A DNA stretch of 12,902 nt from an uncultured Bacteroidales bacterium (lineage in GTDB: Bacteria; Bacteroidota; Bacteroidia; Bacteroidales; Paludibacteraceae), in contig CALCUH010000051.1 in NCBI GenBank assembly GCA_937907165.1, positions 1-12,902 on the forward strand, in the 5' to 3' direction. A program made the position numbers and the translations under genes. Below the pieces are notes generated by a model. It did no database searches and had not been told where the DNA came from. It saw only the letters and a program-made list of their open reading frames with translations. Positions 1 to 5,337 of the stretch are shown piece by piece (the first letter of the stretch is position 1; each line of letters begins with the position of its first letter).

Positions 1-2
1 GG

Positions 3-431
3 CGTATCGAAAACCTGATTGGACGCCATCCCGTCGACCGCAAGCGCATGGCGATTGTGGAGAAGAACGGGAAGGTGGCGATTACCAATTATCGAATGTT
101 GGAATGTTCGGAATGTGCGAATGTTCGAATGACGGGCGGCGTTTCGAACATTCGAACATTCAAACGTTCAAACATTTCTTCCGTTGAGTGCCGCATTGAG
201 ACCGGGCGCACCCACCAGATCCGCGTGCACATGGCGCACATCGGTCATCCGCTGCTCGGCGACGGCACCTACGGAGCTCCGTCGCCGGACAAGGGGCTGG
301 AGGGTCAGTGCCTGCATGCAAAGGAGCTTAAATTTATCCACCCCCGCAGTGGGGAGGAGATACACATAGAAACGGAGCTGCCCCTATACTTTACCGAAAT
401 CTTGGAAAAACTGGGAGGAACAGTTGAATGA
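3..431 (+). CDS. RluA/RluD-family pseudouridine synthase, C-terminal part (5' end outside window)
   Basis: The reading frame is open from the left edge and contains the family's C-terminal signature: GRHPVDRKRMA, then GKVAITNYR, then VECRIETGRTHQIRVHMAHIGHPLLGD. These enzymes isomerise specific uridines to pseudouridine in rRNA (23S for RluD/RluC types) in the cytoplasm. The catalytic Asp motif would lie upstream and is not visible. About 29 residues lie between NYR and VECRIETG, where YlyB/RluD-type proteins have about 10, and this excess coincides with a long palindrome (separate entry). The frame stays open through it, so the enzyme may tolerate the insert on a surface loop. The gene ends GTVE-TGA, with the stop overlapping the ATG of the next gene (ATGA). 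It is visibly more GC-rich than the island to its right. Family assignment is firm; the exact target uridine cannot be told. Confidence 0.9.
   Translation, partial: RIENLIGRHPVDRKRMAIVEKNGKVAITNYRMLECSECANVRMTGGVSNIRTFKRSNISSVECRIETGRTHQIRVHMAHIGHPLLGDGTYGAPSPDKGLEGQCLHAKELKFIHPRSGEEIHIETELPLYFTEILEKLGGTVE
95..176. repeat. 82-base imperfect palindrome inserted in frame in the pseudouridine synthase gene
   Basis: Two 37-base arms (95-131 and 140-176) flank an 8-base loop (132-139). By eye about 31 of 37 positions pair. Each arm is built from a short unit close to GAATGTTCG repeated about four times. The segment is translated in frame as roughly ECSECANVRMTGG followed by VSNIRTFKRSNIS, and it accounts for the about 19 residues by which this protein exceeds its family. 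The design resembles in-frame palindromic repeat elements such as those known in Rickettsia genes. Whether it belongs to a named family cannot be decided from here. Confidence 0.75.
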
Positions 432-613
432 AAAAAATCGGGTTGTTCGGACTTCTCGCAATACTCGCGATAATCGTTCTGATTATCGTTATCCGCCTTA
501 TCAAGGGTGCTACCGCAATAGTAAGCGGCGCGCTCAGCACCGTTTTGGGCGTGGTTTTGGTTATCGCGCTTCTGGCGATAGTCCTCTTCATGTTTCTGTA
601 CGCGAAAAAGTAA
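428..613 (+). CDS. small two-helix membrane protein
   Basis: A 61-aa protein whose ATG overlaps the stop of the pseudouridine synthase gene (ATGA), with GGAGG just upstream inside that gene, so translation is probably coupled. After MKKIG come two hydrophobic stretches, about residues 6-26 (rich in L, A, I, V) and 33-58. They are separated by a short RLIKGATA turn, and the protein ends in AKK. This predicts a helical hairpin in the cytoplasmic membrane with both ends probably inside. No enzymatic motif is present and I do not recognise a named family. It is likely the last gene of the chromosomal operon, since a terminator follows within 30 bases. Confidence 0.75.
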   Translation: MKKIGLFGLLAILAIIVLIIVIRLIKGATAIVSGALSTVLGVVLVIALLAIVLFMFLYAKK

Positions 614-629
614 ACAATAAGATACGGCA

Positions 630-758
630 TCACGGAACAACACGCGCGGGATATTGCAAAATCCTGCGCGTGTTATATTTTTCATATCTTTTAGTAACTG
701 GATTAACAACCTCTACATAATCCCCTGGTCTGTATCGATAATTTATACTACTATCCAT
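630..758 (-). pseudogene. truncated copy of the VGD barrel-type small protein at the island edge
   Basis: A 42-aa frame starting MDSSINYRYRPGDYVEVVNP with a good site (TTAGGAG) 10 bases before the ATG. Residues 7-32 align with the neighbour at 771-1034: YRPGDYVEVVNPVTKRYEKY against YKIEDYVQVVNPHDGYERYT. The similarity stops where the frame enters the stem of the chromosomal terminator, about position 670-677. From there it encodes RILQYPARVVP and stops. The rest of the barrel and the usual C-terminal tail are missing. I read this as a gene cut by the event that joined the island to the chromosome. It may still be translated as a short peptide because its start signals are intact. Confidence 0.65.
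639..682 (+). terminator. rho-independent terminator of the left chromosomal operon
   Basis: A 14-bp stem pairs 639-652 (AACACGCGCGGGAT) with 661-674 (ATCCTGCGCGTGTT), with one G-T pair and an 8-base loop, followed by ATATTTTTC. It lies 26 bases after the stop of the small membrane protein. It also marks the left edge of the accessory island: on the other strand, the truncated barrel-type gene runs through it. Confidence 0.85.
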
Positions 759-770
759 GTCAAAACACTC

Positions 771-1034
771 CTAACTTAATAAATTCAGCAGTTCATTTTC
801 AGATGCTATTGCAGTTTCAACTGACTGACTAGTACAATAATCTATCTCTTCTTCAAACCACACATAATTATCTATATCATTATCCCCATCAAACCGTATC
901 TCATAAGAACCTTTATAATCCGTATCAAAATGACGAGTTACTATAACACCTCTTCTACCAGTATATCTTTCATATCCATCATGTGGATTTACGACTTGGA
1001 CATAATCTTCGATCTTATACTTACAATTCTTCAT
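771..1034 (-). CDS. small barrel-type protein with the shared C-terminal tail (87 aa)
   Basis: An 87-aa acidic protein of unknown function. The N-terminus, KIEDYVQVVNP at residues 7-17, matches the VGD-type opening of its neighbours. It is followed by YTGRRGVIV, a Y-E-I-R-F-D-G-D strand and VWFEEEID, the pattern expected of a small SH3-like barrel. It ends in ETAIASENELLNLLS, one of the clearest copies of the tail shared across the island. The ATG is chosen for AGGAAGG 7 bases upstream. It lies 12 bases after the preceding gene in what looks like one transcript, and its stop and following SD (TTAAGTTAGGAG) repeat those of the preceding gene. The fold assignment is inference from the strand pattern. 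Confidence 0.75.
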   Translation of the reverse strand: MKNCKYKIEDYVQVVNPHDGYERYTGRRGVIVTRHFDTDYKGSYEIRFDGDNDIDNYVWFEEEIDYCTSQSVETAIASENELLNLLS

Positions 1035-1046
1035 ATTAAATCCTTC

Positions 1047-1325
1047 CTAACTTAATAAATTCAACAGCTCTTCCTCGGATGAAACTTCAATTTTATCGTT
1101 ATCATAAGCAAGCTCAAGATACCCTTCATGCCATGTCCAGCTTATCTCTTCTAAGAAACACAGTTTAGAATCACGGCTATAAAAACCATGTAGTGTAAAA
1201 ACCTGTCCTTCATATTCCTCCATTTCATCACATACACCCGGAGTACTATAACCACCTAATCTAAGAAGAGCATCTATCTCTTTTAAATTATGCCTTACCC
1301 TTACCCTATCACCTTTTTCAAACAT
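1047..1325 (-). CDS. small barrel-type protein with the shared C-terminal tail (92 aa)
   Basis: This protein starts MFEKGDRVRVRHNLKE, the K/V-G-D-x-V-x-V-R opening typical of this array. It continues with an EMEEYEGQVFTL segment that matches MEKYxGxxAxI in the closest paralogs, then ISWTWHEGYLEL in place of the W-x-W-T-x-E-M-F block. The last residues, EVSSEEELLNLLS, are the shared tail. ATG at 1325 is preferred over the GTG one codon earlier (1328), because AGGGAG inside the end of the upstream gene is 9 bases away from it. The upstream gene's stop codon lies just before that GTG, so the two genes almost touch. Function unknown. Confidence 0.78.
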   Translation of the reverse strand: MFEKGDRVRVRHNLKEIDALLRLGGYSTPGVCDEMEEYEGQVFTLHGFYSRDSKLCFLEEISWTWHEGYLELAYDNDKIEVSSEEELLNLLS

Positions 1326-1328
1326 CAC

Positions 1329-1613
1329 TTAACACTCCCTTATAAAATCTAAAAACTCTGACTCGCTTGGAAGTTCAATAGACACAAGAGCAATTTCCTT
1401 AGTTGTCCAATAAGAAAAACTTCTTGTATGGCCATTGTACATCTGTCCTATGTCTAATTTAACATAGTCATGACCTTTTATGTCTTTAATTATCTCTAAA
1501 ACCCTGCCTACACGCCCTACAAAAGATTCATTTAAATCATCAGCCTCGAGTCGTGACTTATCAAAGCTTACGATTCTTACATATTCATCAACAGTTATAT
1601 CATTAACATCCAT
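1329..1613 (-). CDS. small barrel-type protein, diverged, with tail variant (94 aa)
   Basis: The start at MDVNDITVDEYVRIVSF is chosen because GAGGTGATATT directly precedes it. A longer frame to 1664 has no site and would overlap the upstream gene. The opening has DEYVRIVSFD in place of VGDxVxI, followed by VGRVGRVLEIIKD, a YVKLDIG strand equivalent to the YxLDID of its neighbours, and SYWTTKEIALV equivalent to WxWTxEMFE. The C-terminus LPSESEFLDFIREC is a variant of the shared tail with extra residues after the hydrophobic pair. It lies 17 bases downstream of the 64-aa gene. Unknown function. Confidence 0.72.
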   Translation of the reverse strand: MDVNDITVDEYVRIVSFDKSRLEADDLNESFVGRVGRVLEIIKDIKGHDYVKLDIGQMYNGHTRSFSYWTTKEIALVSIELPSESEFLDFIREC

Positions 1614-1630
1614 AATATCACCTCGACTAC

Positions 1631-1825
1631 TTATCCAATACAGAGAAGATACTCTTCTCTCCACTGATCAACCCTGATTTTATCATTGATATATCCATCA
1701 TATACATTAACCATTCTGTTATCCTTTACCTTGTATACTCTCTTTCTACCTGTGATAATGAATACAAATCCCTGTTTAATATCTTTAACCTTATCTCCAA
1801 TATCGAACTTAAATTCAAATTCCAT
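1631..1825 (-). CDS. small barrel-like protein without the tail (64 aa)
   Basis: A 64-aa protein starting MEFEFKFDIGDKVKDIKQGF, with GAGGTTAATT before the ATG; an in-frame extension to 1837 lacks a site. It keeps the IGDKV opening and a strand-rich, basic middle (TGRKRVYKVKDNRMV), and ends DQWREEYLLCIG. It lacks both the YxLDID core and the acidic tail, and it is more basic than the rest of the array. It is the first gene after the long AT-rich gap, so it probably opens a second transcript. It could be a different small beta protein that only resembles the array at its start. Confidence 0.65.
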   Translation of the reverse strand: MEFEFKFDIGDKVKDIKQGFVFIITGRKRVYKVKDNRMVNVYDGYINDKIRVDQWREEYLLCIG

Positions 1826-1935
1826 AATTAACCTCATTTCCAGAAATTATATGTATAATAATTTAACATTTTTATTTTAAGATTTTTATAAATATATTAA
1901 TAATAATATATATATTTTATATATTTTTTTCTTTA
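1826..1935 (-). promoter_or_regulatory. very AT-rich probable promoter region for the leftmost gene group
   Basis: Positions about 1846-1935 are almost pure A/T on both strands. On the - strand a TATAAT occurs at 1851-1846, about 20 bases before the 1825 start codon. No good -35 match is seen at 17 bases, so the -10 call rests on position and on the terminator-like hairpin just upstream. The tract may also act as an UP-type element. Confidence 0.4.
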
Positions 1936-1939
1936 AGGG

Positions 1940-1972
1940 AGACCCCTTTCAAACGACGTAAATACGTGGTCT
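1940..1972. other. stem-loop with internal bulge in the intergenic gap
   Basis: AGACC at 1940-1944 pairs with GGTCT at 1968-1972. Inside, ACGT at 1956-1959 pairs with ACGT at 1964-1967 and stacks directly on one side of the outer helix, leaving an 11-base bulge on the other. It lies between the 2029 gene and the AT-rich tract. There is no T-run on the - strand, so it is not an ordinary terminator. It could be a protein-binding site or part of a leader RNA. Confidence 0.35.
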
Positions 1973-1980
1973 AAAAATCA

Positions 1981-2005
1981 TTTTAGCACCCTAAAGGTTC
2001 TAAAA
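1981..2005. terminator. probable bidirectional terminator after the main small-gene run
   Basis: TTTTAG (1981-1986) pairs with CTAAAA (2000-2005), and ACC (1988-1990) with GGT (1996-1998), with one mismatch and a 5-base loop. A-rich and T-rich runs flank both sides: TTTTTT at 2006-2011 on the + strand, and TGATTTTT on the - strand. It sits 24 bases after the stop of the 2029-2319 gene and probably ends that transcript. Confidence 0.5.
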
Positions 2006-2028
2006 TTTTTTCGAGCAACATTTTTTTA

Positions 2029-2319
2029 TCAAGAATCCTCAGATAAAAATGTCGGATTATTTAACATTAAAAGCTGATTGAACTCTTCGAGGTCAGGAAT
2101 ATCATATTCAAGAGGTTTAAAAAGCTCAACCACTGAATCTGGATAATAATAATTATTATCTAACTGAACCCATGAATAGTCGATGTCTGTATTGATTCCT
2201 GTTAATTTCACCGTCTTTGCTCCATCAAAAAGCATCGATCTGCTGATAGTAATTCCATTATAAACTGCTCCTTTTTCAATACCAGGAACAAGACGTACTT
2301 CATCACCAATATTAAACAT
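2029..2319 (-). CDS. small barrel-type protein, diverged tail (96 aa)
   Basis: This protein opens with MFNIGDEVRLVPGIEKGAVY, the same layout as MxxxVGxxVxxxxD...YGG in the other array members. It has a TVKLTGINTDIDYSWV segment in the place of the YxLDIDxxxxWxW core and then DSVVELFKPLEYDIP. The tail is present in altered form as IPDLEEFNQLLMLNN, with about ten extra residues (PTFLSEDS) behind it. GAGGTGATTAT precedes the ATG, and this site overlaps the stop codon of the upstream 61-aa gene. It is the last gene before the hairpins and the AT-rich gap. No known function. Confidence 0.72.
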   Translation of the reverse strand: MFNIGDEVRLVPGIEKGAVYNGITISRSMLFDGAKTVKLTGINTDIDYSWVQLDNNYYYPDSVVELFKPLEYDIPDLEEFNQLLMLNNPTFLSEDS

Positions 2320-2328
2320 ATAATCACC

Positions 2329-2514
2329 TCATATCTTAGTCAGAGTTTTACAGTTACCTATCTGGATATTATCCAGACCAGTAAACCCTTGTTCCTTCAT
2401 ATTTTTAAGTACAATTTCTTTAGCTTCTTTAAACGAACAAGCAGAAATTGTTTCTGTATGTATACCTTTTACCTCAAATGATAAGGTAAATTCCTTCAAT
2501 TCAATATCATCCAT
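2329..2514 (-). CDS. 61-aa hypothetical protein
   Basis: A short acidic protein: a strand LKEFTLSFEVKGIHTETISA, then a helix SFKEAKEIVLKNMKEQG, then a strand DNIQIGNCKTLTKI. This beta-beta-alpha-beta layout is common among small accessory proteins of phages and islands. It differs from the barrel-type neighbours and has no acidic tail. The SD, AGGAGA, lies within the last codons of the upstream gene, and its own stop overlaps the SD of the next gene, so it is translationally packed into the same transcript. Function not recognised. Confidence 0.65.
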   Translation of the reverse strand: MDDIELKEFTLSFEVKGIHTETISACSFKEAKEIVLKNMKEQGFTGLDNIQIGNCKTLTKI

Positions 2515-2516
2515 TG

Positions 2517-2813
2517 TTAATCTCCTAAAAGAAAATCCTTAAGCTGCTTAGCTGTAGCACACTTTACACGATGAGGCTTATCTAAAAGTGTTATATGACA
2601 AGCTTCAACATCGTACACAGCGTTAATTTGATTTATAAAATCTCTACGCCTTTCTTCCCCTAAAGTATTAAGCCATTCATCATCATAATTTAAAATTTTA
2701 ACTTTAACTAAGTTATCTGATCTTGAAGAACCTATTACCTCACAAGTAGAATGTTGATTTGTAAACATGTAGTATGAAGTTCCCCTAACAATATCTCCAA
2801 CTTGAAATTTCAT
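2517..2813 (-). CDS. small barrel-type protein with a basic tail variant (98 aa)
   Basis: Starts MKFQVGDIVRGTSYYMF with AGGAGG upstream, the same FxVGDxV opening as the array. The middle is unusual: SSRSDNLVKVKILNYDDEW is followed by a charged helix EERRRDFINQINAVYD. The end, ATAKQLKDFLLGD, keeps the spacing and hydrophobic positions of the shared tail (T-x-x-x-L-x-x-F-L) but with Lys and Gln instead of Glu. It follows the 204-aa gene by 14 bases. Unknown function; it is probably a distant array member. Confidence 0.7.
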   Translation of the reverse strand: MKFQVGDIVRGTSYYMFTNQHSTCEVIGSSRSDNLVKVKILNYDDEWLNTLGEERRRDFINQINAVYDVEACHITLLDKPHRVKCATAKQLKDFLLGD

Positions 2814-2827
2814 TCATATTCCTCCTT

Positions 2828-3442
2828 TTAAGAAAGCATGCATACAAGTGTATCAGAAGACCAGAATATACCGTCTACAGCTGATTCAGCGAATGATATT
2901 ATCTCATCTAAATCATCAAAAGAAAACTCCCCAATGTAGATATCTGTTTTTGGAATGTCTGTAGGTACATCGTCCTCTTCAAACCACTCTTGCTGTATCA
3001 TATCCTCTACAGAATCGAACTCGTCATAAACATTAAACTCTATTGTATCACTGGATAAATCAATACGAGCGGTAGATTCAGCCCATCCGTTTTGATATTC
3101 CATTCCAAAATCAGTGAACGTTACGATACCGTCGTTTCTACTACCAGTTGTTTTATATTCCCTATTTGGAAACATCTTTTTGAAATTACTAGCTTCAATG
3201 TTTGGATCACCATTGTGTTCTATCTGACTTAAACCTCCACCAGATGCTTCACACATATTAAGAATCCTAAGCATTAGCTCTTCTTTATTACAGTATGCTG
3301 GATCATATCCACTGTCATATAACGAACTGACAATATCTCTTATCGTATAAAGAGCACTCATAGTATAAGCACTCCAATGATAATATATAGAAGCAACCGT
3401 CACGTCATTAGCCTCTATATTAACAACCAGTCTCTGTCCCAT
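2828..3442 (-). CDS. MGQR-type hypothetical protein (204 aa)
   Basis: A 204-aa acidic protein starting MGQRLVVNIEANDVTVASIY, with YHWSAYTMSALY following. This N-terminus resembles a widespread group of small Firmicute and phage proteins that open MGQRAN...YYxHWxAxT. I know that group only as hypothetical proteins. A Gly-rich turn EASGGGLSQ lies near residue 68, and the second half is strongly acidic (DEFDSVEDMIQQEWFEEDDV). It ends FWSSDTLVCMLS, which shares only the final LS with the tail of its neighbours. GAGGTGATATAA precedes the ATG. Likely cytoplasmic; no catalytic motif seen. Confidence 0.7.
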   Translation of the reverse strand: MGQRLVVNIEANDVTVASIYYHWSAYTMSALYTIRDIVSSLYDSGYDPAYCNKEELMLRILNMCEASGGGLSQIEHNGDPNIEASNFKKMFPNREYKTTGSRNDGIVTFTDFGMEYQNGWAESTARIDLSSDTIEFNVYDEFDSVEDMIQQEWFEEDDVPTDIPKTDIYIGEFSFDDLDEIISFAESAVDGIFWSSDTLVCMLS

Positions 3443-3452
3443 TTATATCACC

Positions 3453-3680
3453 TCATTCATTATCAAAAGCTCTCTGCAAATTAACCCAAGTAGTTGGGTT
3501 GATATCGAAAAATACTCCAATCTTCTCTGCTGCATCCTCAGTAATGCTTGCCTGTTCAGATAAGAGAGAGTTGAGATATCCTAAGTCAAGGTTTACCCTT
3601 TTGGACATCTCTTCAGCAGTTGTATGAGAAGCCTCGAGTGCTTCTCGAATATACATACCCGGATGAAATTTAGTTTTCAT
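3453..3680 (-). CDS. HigA/VapI-like XRE-family antitoxin
   Basis: The 75-aa protein starts MKTKFHPGMYIREALEASHT, followed by TAEEMSKRVNLDLGYLNSLL, SEQASITEDAAEKIGVFF and NPTTWVNLQRAFD. This is the usual HigA layout: HPGxxLREaLeaxgxt, a helix-turn-helix at about residues 20-45, SIT, and a closing fxiNpxxWlnLQraYd. In known systems HigA neutralises the RelE-like mRNase HigB and represses its own operon. The start is chosen for AGGAGCGAAGATA just before ATG 3680; an extension to 3716 lies inside the upstream gene. No HigB-like gene is present. Instead an unrelated 78-aa gene precedes it with an 11-base overlap. Confidence 0.85.
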   Translation of the reverse strand: MKTKFHPGMYIREALEASHTTAEEMSKRVNLDLGYLNSLLSEQASITEDAAEKIGVFFDINPTTWVNLQRAFDNE

Positions 3681-3906
3681 TATCTTCGCTCCTATTATTA
3701 TTGCAAATAACCACACAGATATCGTTGTTAGGTCTTGAGTTCTTTATGTACGATTTAACTGTTTGCGGGAAATGATCACAGAATTTATACTTGATTTTAC
3801 CTTTGTTGTTCTTACAAAACTCAACAGCCTCATCAGGTATATAAGGTTCATCCGTATAAAACATATATCTTCCCCCATTTTTTAAAGAGTAATCATATAT
3901 CCACAT
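3670..3906 (-). CDS. 78-aa protein overlapping the antitoxin gene; possible partner
   Basis: Starts MWIYDYSLKNGGRYMFYTDE with GGAGATGATAAGTT before the ATG. It is moderately basic in the middle (FCKNNKGKIKYKFCDHF, SYIKNSRPNN) with four cysteines (C-x11-C, then C-x3-C near the end) and closes RSEDNEN. Its stop lies inside the HigA-like gene, an 11-base overlap that implies coupled translation. The position fits a toxin paired with that antitoxin, but the sequence is not recognisably HigB, RelE or another toxin family I know. That role is inference from context only. It has no acidic tail and no barrel opening. Confidence 0.6.
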   Translation of the reverse strand: MWIYDYSLKNGGRYMFYTDEPYIPDEAVEFCKNNKGKIKYKFCDHFPQTVKSYIKNSRPNNDICVVICNNNRSEDNEN

Positions 3907-3928
3907 AACTTATCATCTCCATTCCTAT

Positions 3929-4207
3929 TTACGACAGTAAATCCAGTAACTCATCTTCAGTTGATACTTCAAGATCACTTTGAAGTAATTCTATTTCCTT
4001 ACCTTTCCACCTGAAGCGGTTATTTTTCTTAACTTCTTCAATTTCAAAATCTAATATACATGGATAAGGCTCATATTCATCGATCCTTACTATAACAGCT
4101 GTCTCGCTTGAGAACTGTTTCTTGAGCCGATAAGATGAGGGTGGTATTTTTCCCACACAAACTCTGTCGCCAACCCTTAGAGGATTTCCGTGCATATCAA
4201 CTATCAT
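3929..4207 (-). CDS. small barrel-type protein with the shared C-terminal tail (92 aa)
   Basis: Opens MIVDMHGNPLRVGDRVCVGK, with the VGDRVCV strand set back by about eleven residues. AVIVRIDEYEPYPCILDFEI follows as the core strands and FRWKGKEIEL replaces the WxWTxE block. The last residues, LEVSTEDELLDLLS, are an exact consensus copy of the shared tail. The ATG overlaps the stop of the preceding gene (ATGA), with GAGGTGATAGT before it. The basic stretch LKKQFSS and KKNNRFRWKGKE make it less acidic than its neighbours. Unknown function. Confidence 0.75.
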   Translation of the reverse strand: MIVDMHGNPLRVGDRVCVGKIPPSSYRLKKQFSSETAVIVRIDEYEPYPCILDFEIEEVKKNNRFRWKGKEIELLQSDLEVSTEDELLDLLS

Positions 4208-4470
4208 ACTATCACCTCGTTTATAAAGAACTTATCAAACTCTTCTTCAGAAGATATGTTTAATTCCGGACTACAAACAAGATCAAACTCATGTTCGTTC
4301 CAAAGATAACAGTTTGATCTGCCATCGAACTCAATCTTGTATGGAAACTCCCTGTGTTCTTCATGAACCTTTACAATTATTCCTCTTAACCCAGCGTACT
4401 CTTCTTTTCCTACGTAGGAATTTTCTCCGACGTCACTATGTATAATAACTTCATCGCCAACTTCAAACAT
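4204..4470 (-). CDS. small barrel-type protein with an extended tail (88 aa)
   Basis: Starts MFEVGDEVIIHSDVGENSYV, followed by EEYAGLRGIIVKVHEE, YKIEFDGRSNCYLWNEHEFD and then the tail NISSEEEFDKFFINEVIV. All blocks of the family are present: opening strand, (E)KYxG loop, YxIxFD core, and W-N-E-x-E-F in the place of W-T-x-E-M-F. The tail keeps SSEEEF and the hydrophobic pair FF but has six extra residues after it. The added codons also carry the SD (GAGGTGATAGT) of the overlapping next gene, which may explain the extension. GAGGTGAGTAT precedes the ATG. Confidence 0.77.
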   Translation of the reverse strand: MFEVGDEVIIHSDVGENSYVGKEEYAGLRGIIVKVHEEHREFPYKIEFDGRSNCYLWNEHEFDLVCSPELNISSEEEFDKFFINEVIV

Positions 4471-4474
4471 ATAC

Positions 4475-4756
4475 TCACCTCAAATCAAATAGTTCTTTTA
4501 ATTCATCTTCCGTAGCTGGATTGATTTCTTCATATGGTTCGAACATATCTATTGTCCATATCCAGTATTCATCATCAATATCGAGACGGTATCTTGATTC
4601 TTCTCCTTCTCTTTCACGTTCAACAATTCTAGCTGTTAAACCACGATATTTTTCCATACCTTCAACAAAGAAACAACCGCCTCTATATATTCTATCTTCG
4701 TCAGCCTCTATGTCAGTCTTTATTACTACCGCATCACCGACTTCATACTGTTCCAT
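4475..4756 (-). CDS. small barrel-type protein with the shared C-terminal tail (93 aa)
   Basis: A close paralog of the next two genes downstream of it on the map to the right. It reads MEQYEVGDAVVIKTDIEADE, then GGCFFVEGMEKYRGLTARIV, a charged loop EREREGEESRYRLDIDDEYW, then IWTIDMFEPYEEI, and the tail NPATEDELKELFDLR. The FVEGMEKYRG and YRLDIDDEYWIWT blocks are the family's best-conserved core. The protein is very acidic. AGGAGTTGATAAT precedes the ATG. The tail ends ELFDLR instead of FLS and so belongs to the KELF sub-type shared with the gene at 5338-5601. Function unknown. Confidence 0.78.
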   Translation of the reverse strand: MEQYEVGDAVVIKTDIEADEDRIYRGGCFFVEGMEKYRGLTARIVEREREGEESRYRLDIDDEYWIWTIDMFEPYEEINPATEDELKELFDLR

Positions 4757-4767
4757 ATTATCAACTC

Positions 4768-5040
4768 CTAACTTAAAAATCCCATCAGTTCATTTTCGGT
4801 AGCCATTTCAAGATTGACTGATTCCTCTTCGAACATTTCCTCAACCCAGTGAAAATTCCTGTCATCAATGTCAAGTAAATAGTACACACGGTTTTCTACT
4901 TCATCAATATCGATAATACGTGCTTTACGCCCAAGATATTTTTCCATTTCTTCAATAAAGTAACAGCGTTCTGTACCATATCTGGTGTTTGTAACCAAAT
5001 CATCTCTGACTCTTATCATGTCTCCGATTTCATATCTCAT
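4768..5040 (-). CDS. small barrel-type protein with the shared C-terminal tail (90 aa)
   Basis: The start at MRYEIGDMIRVRDDLVTNTR is chosen because GAGGTGACGATACA precedes it. The frame stays open to 5148, but that extension lies antisense-free inside the upstream gene and has no site. Blocks in order: RYGTERCYFIEEMEKYLGRK, ARIIDIDEVENRVYYLLDID, HWVEEMFEEE and the tail LEMATENELMGFLS. It is most similar to the gene at 5055-5327 (RVRKDL/RVRDDL, EKYLG, TENELM.FLS), so these two look like the most recent duplication in the array. 14 bases separate them. No enzymatic motif is seen. Confidence 0.8.
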   Translation of the reverse strand: MRYEIGDMIRVRDDLVTNTRYGTERCYFIEEMEKYLGRKARIIDIDEVENRVYYLLDIDDRNFHWVEEMFEEESVNLEMATENELMGFLS

Positions 5041-5054
5041 TGTATCGTCACCTC

Positions 5055-5327
5055 TTAACTTAAGAAATCCATCAGCTCGTTTTCGGTTGAAGGTTCTTTG
5101 TTCTCTCCAATCTCCAAGTCGAACATTTCTGAAGTCCACCAAAAACATCTGTTATCAATATCGAGTTCGTATTTTATCTCATTTGGATATGGAATAGCAT
5201 GTTCGATTGTTGCTTCATAACCCAAGTATTTTTCCATGCTTTCTACAAATGCAGTACCTCCATACACAGTATCTGGAATTAAATCTTTTCTGACTCTAAC
5301 TCTTGTGCCGATTTCTAACTGATCCAT
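5055..5327 (-). CDS. small barrel-type protein with the shared C-terminal tail (90 aa)
   Basis: The start MDQLEIGTRVRVRKDLIPDT is chosen for GAGGTGATAACT just before ATG 5327; an upstream in-frame start at 5345 lacks a site. It continues VYGGTAFVESMEKYLGYEAT, then YELDIDNRCFWWTSEMFDLE, and ends NKEPSTENELMDFLS. This is close to an average sequence for the array: opening strand, YGG loop, MEKYxG, YxLDID, WWTxEMF, tail. Similar domains are frequent in Firmicute phages and islands as short hypothetical proteins. An SH3/KOW-like barrel is my inference. 10 bases separate it from the upstream gene. Confidence 0.8.
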   Translation of the reverse strand: MDQLEIGTRVRVRKDLIPDTVYGGTAFVESMEKYLGYEATIEHAIPYPNEIKYELDIDNRCFWWTSEMFDLEIGENKEPSTENELMDFLS

Positions 5328-5337
5328 AGTTATCACC

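Noticed and set aside
95..176. Palindrome in the pseudouridine synthase as a CRISPR or tandem repeat array
   Set aside because: The units are about 9 bases and arranged as an inverted repeat, without spacers.
1873..1930. AT-rich tract as a replication origin
   Set aside because: No iterons, DnaA-box cluster or replication protein gene nearby; a promoter region is the simpler reading.
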